Assembly (NCBI GenBank): GCA_016292455.1
Contig: JAEDIL010000034.1
Span: 1 to 16,896, forward strand
Reading direction: 5' to 3'
Length of the DNA: 16,896 nt
Source: Clostridiaceae bacterium
Lineage (GTDB): Bacteria; Bacillota; Clostridia; Oscillospirales; Acutalibacteraceae
The notes beneath the pieces are model-generated. The model searched no databases. It was not told the DNA's origin and worked only from the letters and a program-made list of their open reading frames with translations. A program made the position numbers and the translations under genes. Shown piece after piece: positions 1-7,418 of this stretch. Each line of letters starts with the position of its first letter. Positions within the stretch are counted from its first letter, which is position 1.

Positions 1-48
1 CTCTGGAAAAGGCTCGGTGGAGAAGTGTATAACGAATTCAGAATATGA
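1..48 (+). CDS. C-terminal fragment of an unidentified protein (partial)
   Basis: Frame 1 is open from the window edge for 15 codons and closes with TGA at 46-48. The visible tail reads LWKRLGGEVYNEFRI. The LGGE stretch loosely resembles the C-terminus of GNAT acetyltransferases, but 15 residues are too few to name a family. The stop lies 20 nt upstream of the thiT -35 box, which fits a gene ending before a new transcription unit. No terminator hairpin is evident between this stop and that promoter. Confidence 0.35.
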   Translation, partial: LWKRLGGEVYNEFRI

Positions 49-67
49 ATTGAAATAAGATTTTCTC

Positions 68-96
68 TTGACAAGCTGAAAACACAGTGATAGAAT
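68..96 (+). promoter_or_regulatory. sigma-A promoter of the thiT transcription unit
   Basis: TTGACA (68-73) is followed by a 17-nt spacer and TAGAAT (91-96). The expected start site near 103 lies directly before the TPP aptamer, so the transcript would begin with the riboswitch. Confidence 0.7.
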
Positions 97-107
97 ACGA
101 ATGTAAA

Positions 108-187
108 TATTACAGGGGTGCCGGTTTTTACCGGCTGAGATCATACCCTTTGACCTGATCCGGGTAATGCCGGCGTAGGAAGCATGA
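108..187 (+). promoter_or_regulatory. TPP (THI-box) riboswitch
   Basis: The conserved TPP aptamer elements occur in order: GGGGTGCC (115-122), the CCGG-TTTTTA-CCGG hairpin closing into CTGAGA (about 134-139), ACCCTTTGACCTGATC (145-160), then GGGTAATGCCGGCGTAGGAA (162-181). These are the P2/J2-3 and P4/P5 signatures of the thiamine pyrophosphate aptamer. The downstream gene is a thiamine transporter subunit, which fits the known regulon. The outer P1 stem is not obvious by eye, since the bases flanking the core are poorly complementary. A terminator follows at once, so control is most likely by transcription termination when TPP is bound. Confidence 0.93.
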
Positions 188-229
188 ACGCCTTGTGATT
201 TTACAGTCATGCGGGGCGTTTTTATTTTT
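187..229 (+). terminator. riboswitch expression-platform terminator
   Basis: AACGCC (187-192) pairs with GGCGTT (215-220) across a 22-nt loop and is followed by a T-rich run (219-229). An alternative pairing, GCATGA (182-187) with TCATGC (207-212), crosses this stem, so the two cannot form together. That is the layout expected for terminator versus antiterminator. Confidence 0.65.
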
Positions 230-259
230 GCTCCGCAAAAAAATTCAGGAGGTGTCGTT

Positions 260-862
260 ATGGACGACAAAAAGAAAATTTCAACAATCCAGATGCTTGC
301 GGAAAGTGCAATAATGCTTGCTCTTGCCGTCGTACTCAACGAGTTCACGCCGTTTAAGCTCCCCTTTGGCGGTTCGGTGACGTTTTTTTCCCAGCTCCCG
401 GTGCTGATTATCGGCTATCGCTACGGAATCAAACAAGGACTGCTCACCGGTTTCCTCATGGGTATTATCGTCATGCTGTTCGGTCTTGAAAACTTCTCGT
501 ATGTAACGGGAATCGGCAGCTATATTATTCTTGTTCTTGCCGACTATGTTGTTGCCTTTTCCGCTCTCGGACTCGGCGCAATGTTCAAAAAGAAAATCAG
601 GAATCAGGCAGTTTCGCTTGCCGCCGCAGGAGCGGTTGTTTCGGTTCTCCGCTTTGTCTGCCACTTTATCAGCGGCGTAACAATCTGGAGCGGCTATGCA
701 GACGGACAGCCGGTTGCCGTATATTCGCTCACATATAATGCAAGCTATATGGTTCCGGAGCTCATCATTACCGTTGTCGGCGCGCTTGCAGTCGGCTCGC
801 TGCTTGACCTTTCTTCACCGAGACTCAAAGCTCTCAAAAGAGAAAAGAAAGAGGACAAGTAA
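260..862 (+). CDS. thiT: ThiT-type thiamine transporter, ECF S component
   Basis: This 200-residue polytopic membrane protein is predicted to be the substrate-binding S component of an energy-coupling-factor transporter that imports thiamine. It would use a shared EcfA/EcfA'/EcfT module encoded elsewhere. Visible family signatures are PFGGSVTFFSQLP (35-47), CHFISGVTIW (134-143) and YSLTYNASYMVPE (155-167). The last two carry the His, Trp, Tyr and Asn pattern that lines the thiamine pocket in characterised ThiT proteins. Roughly six hydrophobic segments are present and the C-terminus is Lys/Glu-rich. The start is ATG 260 because AGGAGG (247-252) lies 7 nt upstream. An in-frame ATG at 209 falls inside the riboswitch terminator and has no ribosome site. 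The TPP riboswitch directly upstream independently supports thiamine as substrate. Confidence 0.93.
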   Translation: MDDKKKISTIQMLAESAIMLALAVVLNEFTPFKLPFGGSVTFFSQLPVLIIGYRYGIKQGLLTGFLMGIIVMLFGLENFSYVTGIGSYIILVLADYVVAFSALGLGAMFKKKIRNQAVSLAAAGAVVSVLRFVCHFISGVTIWSGYADGQPVAVYSLTYNASYMVPELIITVVGALAVGSLLDLSSPRLKALKREKKEDK

Positions 863-882
863 GAAAATCGGTTAAAAGTTTA

Positions 883-934
883 AAAAAGCTGTAATTCACA
901 CATCGCTTTCGGTGCTGTTGGGTTACGGCTTTTT
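883..934 (+). terminator. intrinsic terminator after thiT
   Basis: AAAAAGCTGTAA (883-894) pairs with TTACGGCTTTTT (923-934) over 12 bp with one G-U pair, but the T-run is only five bases. Its left arm resembles that of the terminator at 8971. Confidence 0.5.
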
Positions 935-978
935 GCTTTCCGGTCATCAAATGTTCAAAATATTTTTTTCTTAATCTC

Positions 979-1007
979 TTGCACAATCATTTCAAATATA
1001 ATATAAT
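979..1007 (+). promoter_or_regulatory. sigma-A promoter of the gene at 1055
   Basis: TTGCAC (979-984), a 17-nt spacer, then a perfect TATAAT (1002-1007) lie 47 nt upstream of the start codon. Confidence 0.75.
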
Positions 1008-1054
1008 AACCTCGTATCATATAACCACGGCTGAAAGAGAAAGGAAAAAGTGAT

Positions 1055-1987
1055 ATGGCTAATAAAGAAACTTCCAAAACACCGTTTGATCCGGAGATTA
1101 AAAAAGGCTTGGTAATCGCACTGGTTATCGTTCTTCTTTTCGGAAGCGGAAATTTCCTCGGCGGACTCTTCTCAAAGAAGACCGGAATCAATCCTGTTGA
1201 CAGCACATCAAAGGCTGCTGTCAGCACAACTGCGGCAACTACACAGGCGCCGACTCAGGCGACTACCCAGGCTCCGGCTCCACAGGAGCAGACCACGGCA
1301 GCGCAGAGCAACGCTCCGGCTGACCAGACCACTGCTGCTTCAAACGCAGAGCAGACCGCGGCCGCTCCCGCACCCTCAACCGGCGCTCCGACCACCAAGG
1401 CTGAAATAGTTCAGCTCTTCAACGAAAGCGCAAACAAAATCAAAACCAATGCAACCAAGGTTACGAGGAACTATGAGGACCTTCAGCATAACGCAGATAA
1501 GACCGTTCTTCCTCCGGCTCTCCAGGGTATCGGTTCTCCGCTCATCAGCACATTCCTCAAAAAGAACGAGACACCTGTTGAATATACCGGCGCAGACATT
1601 GTTGCCCAGTACCCTGTTGCAGGTGAAAACTTCGTCAGTAAAACAACAGAAGCAGACCTTTTGGACGCAACGTGCAACGATGACGGAACAAACTACAATA
1701 TCGTTCTTACATTCAACGACTGCACCGATCCGGTAGGCTCGGGCTGTGCAAATGCGTTCACACTTATCAAGGAATCTGACGTCAAGGAAAACGCAAAGGT
1801 TGTTCAGACTTTCAGCATCAGTTACAGCAACGCCAAGATTGAATGTAAAATTGACAAGGCGACCGGCAACATGGTCTGGGCAAACTACTCGCTTCCGATG
1901 GTACTCAGCGTTACCGCAAAGGTTCTTGTTTCAATCGACGCTAAGGTCGGAATGACCTTCGTTCATGACTACTCCATCGAGTATTAA
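1055..1987 (+). CDS. membrane-anchored extracytoplasmic protein of unknown function
   Basis: The product has 310 residues in three parts. A short basic N-terminus leads into one hydrophobic segment (about 18-38) that acts as membrane anchor or uncleaved signal. A low-complexity linker rich in Thr, Ala, Pro and Gln (about 50-112) follows. The last ~200 residues look like a folded domain outside the cell. It begins with an amphipathic helix (TKAEIVQLFNESANKIK) and ends in alternating hydrophobic beta-like strands (LPMVLSVTAKVLVSIDAKV). Four cysteines occur in this domain. I do not recognise the family; similar anchored Thr/Ala/Pro-linker proteins are common in gut Clostridia. ATG 1055 is preceded by a purine-rich AAAGGAAAAAG site. 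It has its own promoter at 979 and terminator at 2048, so it is probably monocistronic. Confidence 0.85.
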   Translation: MANKETSKTPFDPEIKKGLVIALVIVLLFGSGNFLGGLFSKKTGINPVDSTSKAAVSTTAATTQAPTQATTQAPAPQEQTTAAQSNAPADQTTAASNAEQTAAAPAPSTGAPTTKAEIVQLFNESANKIKTNATKVTRNYEDLQHNADKTVLPPALQGIGSPLISTFLKKNETPVEYTGADIVAQYPVAGENFVSKTTEADLLDATCNDDGTNYNIVLTFNDCTDPVGSGCANAFTLIKESDVKENAKVVQTFSISYSNAKIECKIDKATGNMVWANYSLPMVLSVTAKVLVSIDAKVGMTFVHDYSIEY

Positions 1988-2047
1988 GCTGTTAATATTT
2001 TTGAGCTGACATATTCAGCACAGACCTAAAAGCAAAACAGAAGCACA

Positions 2048-2105
2048 AAAGACTATATTCCGCAGAAAGCAATGAGCTTTATGTGAAATATAGTCTTTGT
2101 TTTTT
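2048..2105. terminator. bidirectional terminator between convergent genes
   Basis: AAAGACTATATT (2048-2059) pairs perfectly with AATATAGTCTTT (2087-2098). An inner AAAGC/GCTTT stem extends the hairpin. On the plus strand T-rich sequence follows (2096-2105); on the minus strand the arm ends in TCTTTT. It can serve both the gene ending at 1987 and the minus-strand gene ending at 2269. Bases 2106-2268 hold no other structure I can support. Confidence 0.75.
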
Positions 2106-2268
2106 GAAATAAACAATCTTGCTTTTTTAAGCGCTTTTTACAGCTTTGCGGCAACGGAAAACACTTTCTGAATCCGCTCTGACAGCTGCGTTTTACGCAT
2201 CGAGAGTGTGTGATGACAATTGCCGGTTGCTGTCTGACTTGTCTTGAAAAGCTTCGACATGGTTAATA

Positions 2269-3621
2269 TCAATCGTCTTTATCGGTGTCGTCGTCGTTTT
2301 CAGCTTTGGGAGTAATTTCAACGCGGACTTTGCCGATTCGTCTGTCCTCAACGTTGAGGATTGTGAATTTCAGATTCTTAAACTCAACAACGTTCATATC
2401 GCCGTTGCGGGGAAGAAATCCAAGCTCGCTGATAAGGAATCCGCCGAGAGTATCGTAGTCGCCTTCGGGAATTACGTTACCCGCGAGTTCGTTGACTTCT
2501 TCAATATACGCTGTTCCGTCAATTGTGAAAATATTCTCCGAAACTTCAACGATTTCCTCGTCCTCGTTGTCGTATTCGTCCTGAATGTTGCCGACAATGG
2601 CTTCAAGGAGGTCTTCCATTGTGACGATACCGGCAGTTCCGCCGTATTCATCAACAACAACCGCCATCTGAACGTGCTTTTCGCACATTTCGTTGAAAAG
2701 CTCTCCGCAGCTTTTGCTGAACGGAACGTAGTACGCTTCACGCATAACGTCTTTAGGTCCCTGATTCTTCGGCAGGGAGGAGGAAATATATTTCAGCAGG
2801 TCCTTAATATATACAATACCTATAATATTGTCGGGATCGTCGTGGAAAACAGGAATACGCGAATAGCCGTGTTCAATTGAAATTGAAACAACGTCTTCAA
2901 GCGGATCTGTGTCCTCAACGGCAAACATATCGGTCCTGTGCGTCATGATGTCGGAAACGTCAATATCATCAAAATCAAAGATGTTATCAATCATTTCTTT
3001 CTGAATGTCTTCAATGACGCCCTTTTCCTGTCCAACGTCAACCATCATGCGTATTTCCTCTTCGGTTACGCTTTCTTCGTTTGCGTTGGGGTCAAAGCCG
3101 AAAATGCGGACAACGAGGTTCGTTGAGGCGGAAAGAACCTTGACGAACGGAGCAGCCAGCGTTTTGACAACGAGAAGAATTCCGACAACTGAATATGCAA
3201 TTTTTTCAGGCTTTTGCATCGCCATTCTTTTTGGCGCAAGCTCACCGAAAACGAGCGAGAAGTATGACATGATCAGCGTGATCAGAACAACGGAAATTCC
3301 GCTGATTACACCCTCCGGAATCGGAGTGCCGAGCGAAACGAGCTTTTTTGAAAGCATATCGGCAAAGCTGCTTGAAGCTGACGCCGAAGTGAGAAAGCCT
3401 GCAAGGGTAACGCCTATCTGGATTGTTGAAAGAAAGTTGCTGGGGTTTTCGGTCAGTTTTTTGACCTTCCGGGCTTTTTTGTTGCCCTCCTCAGCCTGCT
3501 TGTCAACAACATTATCGTTGAGAGAGATGATTGCAATTTCGCTCATTGCGAAAAAGGCGTTGATGATTACGAGTACGAACAGAAGCAATAGTTTAAAGAT
3601 AATACTTCCCGGGTCGTCCAT
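2269..3621 (-). CDS. CNNM/CorC (HlyC) family transporter with CBS domains
   Basis: The 450-residue protein matches the CNNM/CorC 'hemolysin-like' family of membrane proteins linked to Mg2+/Co2+ transport or resistance. Domains in order: a DUF21/CNNM transmembrane domain (about 5-190) with the signatures NAFFAMSEIAI (21-31) and GELAPKR (126-132); two CBS domains (about 224-350) with SRIPVFHDDPDNIIGIVYIKD-like and VDEYGGTAGIVTMEDLLEAI signatures; and a C-terminal CorC_HlyC domain (about 357-437) containing DTLGGFL. The last 15 residues are very acidic. Length and domain order are complete for the family. AAGGAG lies 12 nt upstream of ATG 3621. It is transcribed divergently from the tetR operon from its own promoter. 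The ion transported cannot be told from sequence. Confidence 0.92.
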   Translation of the reverse strand: MDDPGSIIFKLLLLFVLVIINAFFAMSEIAIISLNDNVVDKQAEEGNKKARKVKKLTENPSNFLSTIQIGVTLAGFLTSASASSSFADMLSKKLVSLGTPIPEGVISGISVVLITLIMSYFSLVFGELAPKRMAMQKPEKIAYSVVGILLVVKTLAAPFVKVLSASTNLVVRIFGFDPNANEESVTEEEIRMMVDVGQEKGVIEDIQKEMIDNIFDFDDIDVSDIMTHRTDMFAVEDTDPLEDVVSISIEHGYSRIPVFHDDPDNIIGIVYIKDLLKYISSSLPKNQGPKDVMREAYYVPFSKSCGELFNEMCEKHVQMAVVVDEYGGTAGIVTMEDLLEAIVGNIQDEYDNEDEEIVEVSENIFTIDGTAYIEEVNELAGNVIPEGDYDTLGGFLISELGFLPRNGDMNVVEFKNLKFTILNVEDRRIGKVRVEITPKAENDDDTDKDD

Positions 3622-3660
3622 TGTGGATTGAAACTCCTTTCAGAATAAAGAGAGATTTTT

Positions 3661-3680
3661 CAGTATATACAAATACACTG
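3661..3680 (-). other. 5'-terminal hairpin in the CorC-family mRNA leader
   Basis: On the minus strand, CAGTGTAT pairs with ATATACTG (one G-U) around a TTGT loop. The predicted start site (about 3681, 7 nt from the -10 box) is almost exactly the 5' edge of this hairpin. Confidence 0.4.
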
Positions 3681-3687
3681 ATAGCCG

Positions 3688-3716
3688 ATTATACAACATT
3701 TTATTGAAAAGGTCAA
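3688..3716 (-). promoter_or_regulatory. sigma-A promoter of the CorC-family gene
   Basis: Reading the minus strand, TTGACC (3716-3711), a 17-nt spacer and a perfect TATAAT (3693-3688) lie 67 nt upstream of the start codon. Confidence 0.78.
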
Positions 3717-3766
3717 TAAAAAAATCGGCGTAGCAAAGTGTATATCATATTTTTTTGTTTCAATTC

Positions 3767-3786
3767 AATATATTAACTAATATATT
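3767..3786. promoter_or_regulatory. perfect 20-bp palindrome, candidate operator for the TetR-family regulator
   Basis: AATATATTA (3767-3775) and TAATATATT (3778-3786) are exact reverse complements with a 2-bp centre. The palindrome ends 8 bp upstream of the tetR -35 box, inside the divergent intergenic region. TetR regulators often bind such palindromes next to their own gene. Its AT-only arms raise the chance of coincidence. Confidence 0.45.
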
Positions 3787-3794
3787 AAAATTAC

Positions 3795-3823
3795 TTGCAT
3801 TTTTTGCCGGTTGTTGATAAAAT
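3795..3823 (+). promoter_or_regulatory. sigma-A promoter of the tetR-FGGY-alr operon
   Basis: TTGCAT (3795-3800), a 17-nt spacer and TAAAAT (3818-3823) lie 38 nt upstream of ATG 3862. Confidence 0.7.
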
Positions 3824-3861
3824 AGAGTGGTTACTCATTTTACAATTAGGAGAGACAAACA

Positions 3862-4542
3862 ATGGCGGAAAAAAAAGACGTCTATCATAAATCTACCTTT
3901 GAAAACATTTCGGAGGAAAAGAGGAAAACAATCCTTGACGTTGCGGTGAATGAATTTGCAACCAAGGGTTTTGAAAGCGCCAACATCAACACCATTGCGA
4001 AAAAGGCACAGGTTTCTGTCGGCTCGCTCTATAAATATTTTGACACAAAGACCGATTTGTTCCTGACCAGCGTCACCTACGGAATTTCCTCTCTTGAAGA
4101 GATTCTTGATGCAATCAACGGCACGGACGAGGACGTCGTTCTGAAGCTTGAAAAGCTTGTCCGCGCGGCAATTGATTTTTCAAGGCGCAACGCAGTGATG
4201 ATCAAGCTTTACAATGAGTTCACAACCGAGCGCAACGCCGAGCTCGGAAAAAAGCTTGCAAACCGTATGGAGACGATTACCTCCAACGCATATAAAACGG
4301 CAATCATTCATGGTCAGATTTCCGGAGAAATCAGGACTGACATTGACCCGGGCATGGCGGCTTTCCTTGTTGACAACCTGTTGATGAGCCTTCAGTTTTC
4401 CTATGCCTGCAATTATTATGAGGAACGCTATAAAATATATGCCGGAGACGACATCTTTGAAAAAGACGAGTTTGCCATACGCAACATTGTCAGATTTGTC
4501 AAATCTGCGCTGAAACCCAATATTTACCCGAAAGGACTGTGA
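3862..4542 (+). CDS. TetR/AcrR family transcriptional regulator
   Basis: The 226-residue protein has an N-terminal TetR DNA-binding domain (about 18-66). It contains the helix-turn-helix core INTIAKKAQVSVGSLYKYFDTKTDLF, shown here in parts: INTIAKKAQVSVGSLY (42-57), then KYFDTKTDLF (58-67). The remaining ~160 residues are helical and would form the ligand-binding and dimer domain, which is not conserved enough to predict the effector. AGGAGA (3849-3854) precedes ATG 3862. The gene starts an apparent operon with a sugar kinase beginning 6 nt after its stop, so it probably controls that kinase in response to the kinase's substrate or a related metabolite. A perfect palindrome just upstream of its promoter is a candidate binding site. 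The regulatory target is an inference from position. Confidence 0.92.
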   Translation: MAEKKDVYHKSTFENISEEKRKTILDVAVNEFATKGFESANINTIAKKAQVSVGSLYKYFDTKTDLFLTSVTYGISSLEEILDAINGTDEDVVLKLEKLVRAAIDFSRRNAVMIKLYNEFTTERNAELGKKLANRMETITSNAYKTAIIHGQISGEIRTDIDPGMAAFLVDNLLMSLQFSYACNYYEERYKIYAGDDIFEKDEFAIRNIVRFVKSALKPNIYPKGL

Positions 4543-4548
4543 TACATT

Positions 4549-6141
4549 ATGAAATATGCTCTTGCTTATGACGTCGGAACAACGGGGGTTAAAACCTGCC
4601 TTTTCAGAATTGACGGAAGTATTGAACTTGTTGCAGACGCCATTGAGGGTTACGAGCTTTACGTTTTCCCCGACGGCGGTGCAGAACAGGATCCCGAAGA
4701 ATGGTGGGCTGCAATGTGCAAAACCACGAAGGAGCTTTTCACAAAAACCGATGTGAAGCCGGAGGATATTGACGGAATTTCTTTCTGTTCACAGATGCAG
4801 GGACTTGTTCTTGTTGACAAGAGCGGTATGCCGGTTCGCCGTGCAATGAGCTATATGGATCAGCGCGCAAGAAAAGAACTGAAAGAGAATATGGCATACG
4901 GACTCAAAGTTGCAGGCGGCAATGTTGTCAAGCTTCTCAAATCGCTTGCAATAACAAAGGCTGCCCCCCTGAGCGTAAAAGACCCGGTTTATAAATATCT
5001 CTGGGTCAAGAACAACGAGCCGGAAAACTTCAAGCGCGTCTACAAGTGGCTTGACGTCAAGGAAGCGCTTATCGCCCGCATGACGGGTGAGTTCATTATG
5101 ACGCAGGACTCCGCTTTCGGAACGCTCCTTTATGATGTCCGCGAGGGCAGACAGGGCTGGAGCCGCGAAATGTGCAAAATGCTCGGCGTTGACATGAACC
5201 ACCTTGCAAAAATAATAAAGAGTACGGATATGGTCGGCGGACTGACAAAGAAGGCGGCCGAAGAGCTCGGACTGAAAGAGGGTACGGCTGTTTTCGGCGG
5301 CGGCGGTGACGCAACGCTCATCGGCGTCGGCGCGGGTGCTGTTGCCAAGGGTCAGACGCATATCTATATGGGAACTTCCGGCTGGGTATCCACCGTTGTT
5401 GACAAGAATATTGTTGACGCCTCCGCAATGATCGCCGCAATAGTCGGAGCTCAGGACGGACTTTACAATTATTTTGCCGAGCTTGAAACCGCAGGAAAAT
5501 GCCTTGAATGGGTCAAAAATCACCTTGCGCTTGACGAAATCGGAATTTACCTCAAAAAAACCAACGTTGCTGAGGATATGGAGAGCGAATATACTAACCT
5601 TTATCAGTACCTTTCAAGTGTAATTGAGCAGGTTCCCGCCGGCTCGAACGGCGTCATGTTCACCCCGTGGTTCCACGGAAACCGCTGTCCGTTTGAGGAT
5701 CCGAATTCAAGGGCGATGTTCATGAATATGAGCCTTGAAACCGGAAAGAGCGAGCTTATCCGTTCCGTTGTTGAGGGCGTCTGCTTCCATATGCGCTGGA
5801 TGCTTGAAACCCAGCAGAAAAAGGTCAGCACATCTGACACAATCCGTTTTGTCGGCGGCGGTGCGCTGAATGACTCCACCAGCCGCATACTTGCCGATTG
5901 TCTCGGCAAAACTATTGAAACCGTTGAAAGTCCGCAGAATGTCGGTTCGGTCGGCGCCGCTGTTGTTGTTGCGGTCGGAACCGGAGTGATTTCGGGCATT
6001 GCAGAGGCAGGAAAGCTCATAAAGAGCAACAAAACCTTTAAGCCGGATCCGGCGGTTAAGGCTGTTTACGATAAATACTTTGAAGTCTATAAGCGCCTTT
6101 ACAAAACCAACAAGGATAATTTCCGTCTCCTCAACGGCTGA
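4549..6141 (+). CDS. FGGY-family carbohydrate kinase (xylulokinase-like)
   Basis: The 530-residue protein belongs to the FGGY kinase family, cytoplasmic enzymes that transfer phosphate from ATP to a sugar or polyol. The N-terminal phosphate-binding motif DVGTTGVK (8-15) and the substrate-side segment SQMQGLVLVD (81-90) are present. GGGGDA (250-255) supplies the expected catalytic base Asp254. GTSGW (275-279) and FVGGGALND (434-442) belong to the C-terminal ATP-binding half. Overall layout and length are closest to xylulokinases, but substrate specificity in FGGY enzymes cannot be read from these motifs. It starts 6 nt after tetR with AAAGGA (4531-4536) as ribosome site, inside the end of tetR, so the two are cotranscribed and probably translationally linked. 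alr follows 54 nt downstream. L-ribulose, xylulose, or another pentose or polyol are all possible substrates. Confidence 0.9.
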   Translation: MKYALAYDVGTTGVKTCLFRIDGSIELVADAIEGYELYVFPDGGAEQDPEEWWAAMCKTTKELFTKTDVKPEDIDGISFCSQMQGLVLVDKSGMPVRRAMSYMDQRARKELKENMAYGLKVAGGNVVKLLKSLAITKAAPLSVKDPVYKYLWVKNNEPENFKRVYKWLDVKEALIARMTGEFIMTQDSAFGTLLYDVREGRQGWSREMCKMLGVDMNHLAKIIKSTDMVGGLTKKAAEELGLKEGTAVFGGGGDATLIGVGAGAVAKGQTHIYMGTSGWVSTVVDKNIVDASAMIAAIVGAQDGLYNYFAELETAGKCLEWVKNHLALDEIGIYLKKTNVAEDMESEYTNLYQYLSSVIEQVPAGSNGVMFTPWFHGNRCPFEDPNSRAMFMNMSLETGKSELIRSVVEGVCFHMRWMLETQQKKVSTSDTIRFVGGGALNDSTSRILADCLGKTIETVESPQNVGSVGAAVVVAVGTGVISGIAEAGKLIKSNKTFKPDPAVKAVYDKYFEVYKRLYKTNKDNFRLLNG

Positions 6142-6195
6142 TGCTGTTTATTTTTAATGATTCCGAATAATAGAAAACCGAAAGGTAGTGTAAGC

Positions 6196-7347
6196 TTGAA
6201 AGAAAAACCGTCATATTACAGAAGCTTCGCACGCATTGACCTTGATGCAGTTGAGAATAATCTCAACGAGCTCAAAAAACTGCTTGCGCCTGATGTAAAA
6301 ACGATGTGTGTTGTTAAAGCCGACGCTTACGGCCACGGCTCAGAGCGTGTTGCGCTTTTTCTGGAAGATAAGTGCGATTATTTTGCCGTTGCCTCGCTCG
6401 ATGAGGGAATGGAGCTTCGTTCGGCAGGAATAAAAAAGCCCATTCTTGTACTCTCATACACAAGTCCGCTCGAATTTGAAGAGCTGATTGAAAACGATAT
6501 TACAGCCACTGTTTTTGAAACCGAAAGCGCGAAGCTTCTTTCAAAGGCAGCAGAAAAACTCGGCAAAACGGCAAAAGTTCACCTTGCCGTTGACACCGGA
6601 ATGGGAAGAATCGGTTTTTTTGACAATGAAAGCGGCGCAGATGAAGTGAAAACGGTCTCTGAGCTTCCCGGGCTTTTTCTTGAAGGTCTGTTCAGCCATT
6701 ACGCCTGCTCCGACATTGACAACAAGGAAAGCGTCAACAGCCAGACGGCGCGCTTCAACAATTTCATCCGTATGATTGAAGAAAGAGGCGTAGATATACC
6801 TGTCAAGCACATTTGCAACAGCGTTTCGGTCATTGAGGGGGAGAACAATTATGACATGGTTCGCCTTGGTGTTGCGCTGTATGGTATATATCCCTCGCGG
6901 GAGATTCACTCGGAAAGGCTGCGTCTCACTCCGGCAATGAAGGTTGAAAGCCACATAATTTATGTTAAGACTGTTTCCGCCGGCACAAAAATCGGGTACG
7001 GTCAGACTTATACCGCACCGGACGAAAGAAAAATTGCAACTGTTTCAATCGGTTATGCCGACGGCTATAACCGCTGCATGACAGGAAAGGGCTATGTTCT
7101 CATCAAGGGACAGAAAGCTCCCGTTGTCGGCAGGGTATGCATGGATCAGATTATGGTCGATGTTACCGGAATTGACGGCGTGCAGTGCGGAGACAGAGCT
7201 GTTGTTCTCGGAAAGGACGGCACGGCTGAAATTACGGCGGAAGAAATCGGAAAAATGTGCGACAGTTTCAGCTATGAAGTACTTTGCAATTTCATGCCCC
7301 GCGTCAAGCGCATTTATATGCGCGGCGGAGAGATTGAACGGGAATGA
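6196..7347 (+). CDS. alr: alanine racemase
   Basis: This enzyme is PLP-dependent and interconverts L- and D-alanine, supplying D-Ala for peptidoglycan. Numbered from TTG 6196 (383 residues), the PLP lysine lies in VVKADAYGHG (Lys41). The catalytic tyrosine of the second domain is in KIGYGQTY (Tyr268), and VDTGMGRIG (132-140), HICNS and SIGYADGYNR are further Alr hallmarks. Length is normal for the family. The start is uncertain: an in-frame ATG at 6157 would add 13 residues but has no Shine-Dalgarno site, whereas TTG 6196 has AAAGG (6181-6185) at a workable distance and gives the usual short N-terminus before the first strand (SFARIDLDAVENNL). The gene sits last in the tetR-FGGY operon and is followed by a terminator at 7419. 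Confidence 0.94.
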   Translation: MKEKPSYYRSFARIDLDAVENNLNELKKLLAPDVKTMCVVKADAYGHGSERVALFLEDKCDYFAVASLDEGMELRSAGIKKPILVLSYTSPLEFEELIENDITATVFETESAKLLSKAAEKLGKTAKVHLAVDTGMGRIGFFDNESGADEVKTVSELPGLFLEGLFSHYACSDIDNKESVNSQTARFNNFIRMIEERGVDIPVKHICNSVSVIEGENNYDMVRLGVALYGIYPSREIHSERLRLTPAMKVESHIIYVKTVSAGTKIGYGQTYTAPDERKIATVSIGYADGYNRCMTGKGYVLIKGQKAPVVGRVCMDQIMVDVTGIDGVQCGDRAVVLGKDGTAEITAEEIGKMCDSFSYEVLCNFMPRVKRIYMRGGEIERE

Positions 7348-7418
7348 AACCTGTTTTCCAGGGTGAGTTTTTGTTCACCCACCGGTGAGTCATCATTCAT
7401 TGACAAATCGTTTATATG

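Noticed and set aside
209..259. N-terminal extension of ThiT starting at ATG 209
   Set aside because: The ATG lies inside the riboswitch terminator with no ribosome site; AGGAGG precedes ATG 260.
4789..5523. 244-codon open frame antisense to the FGGY kinase
   Set aside because: It lies wholly opposite a clear kinase gene with intact motifs, has no recognisable domain, and is explained by codon bias of the sense strand.
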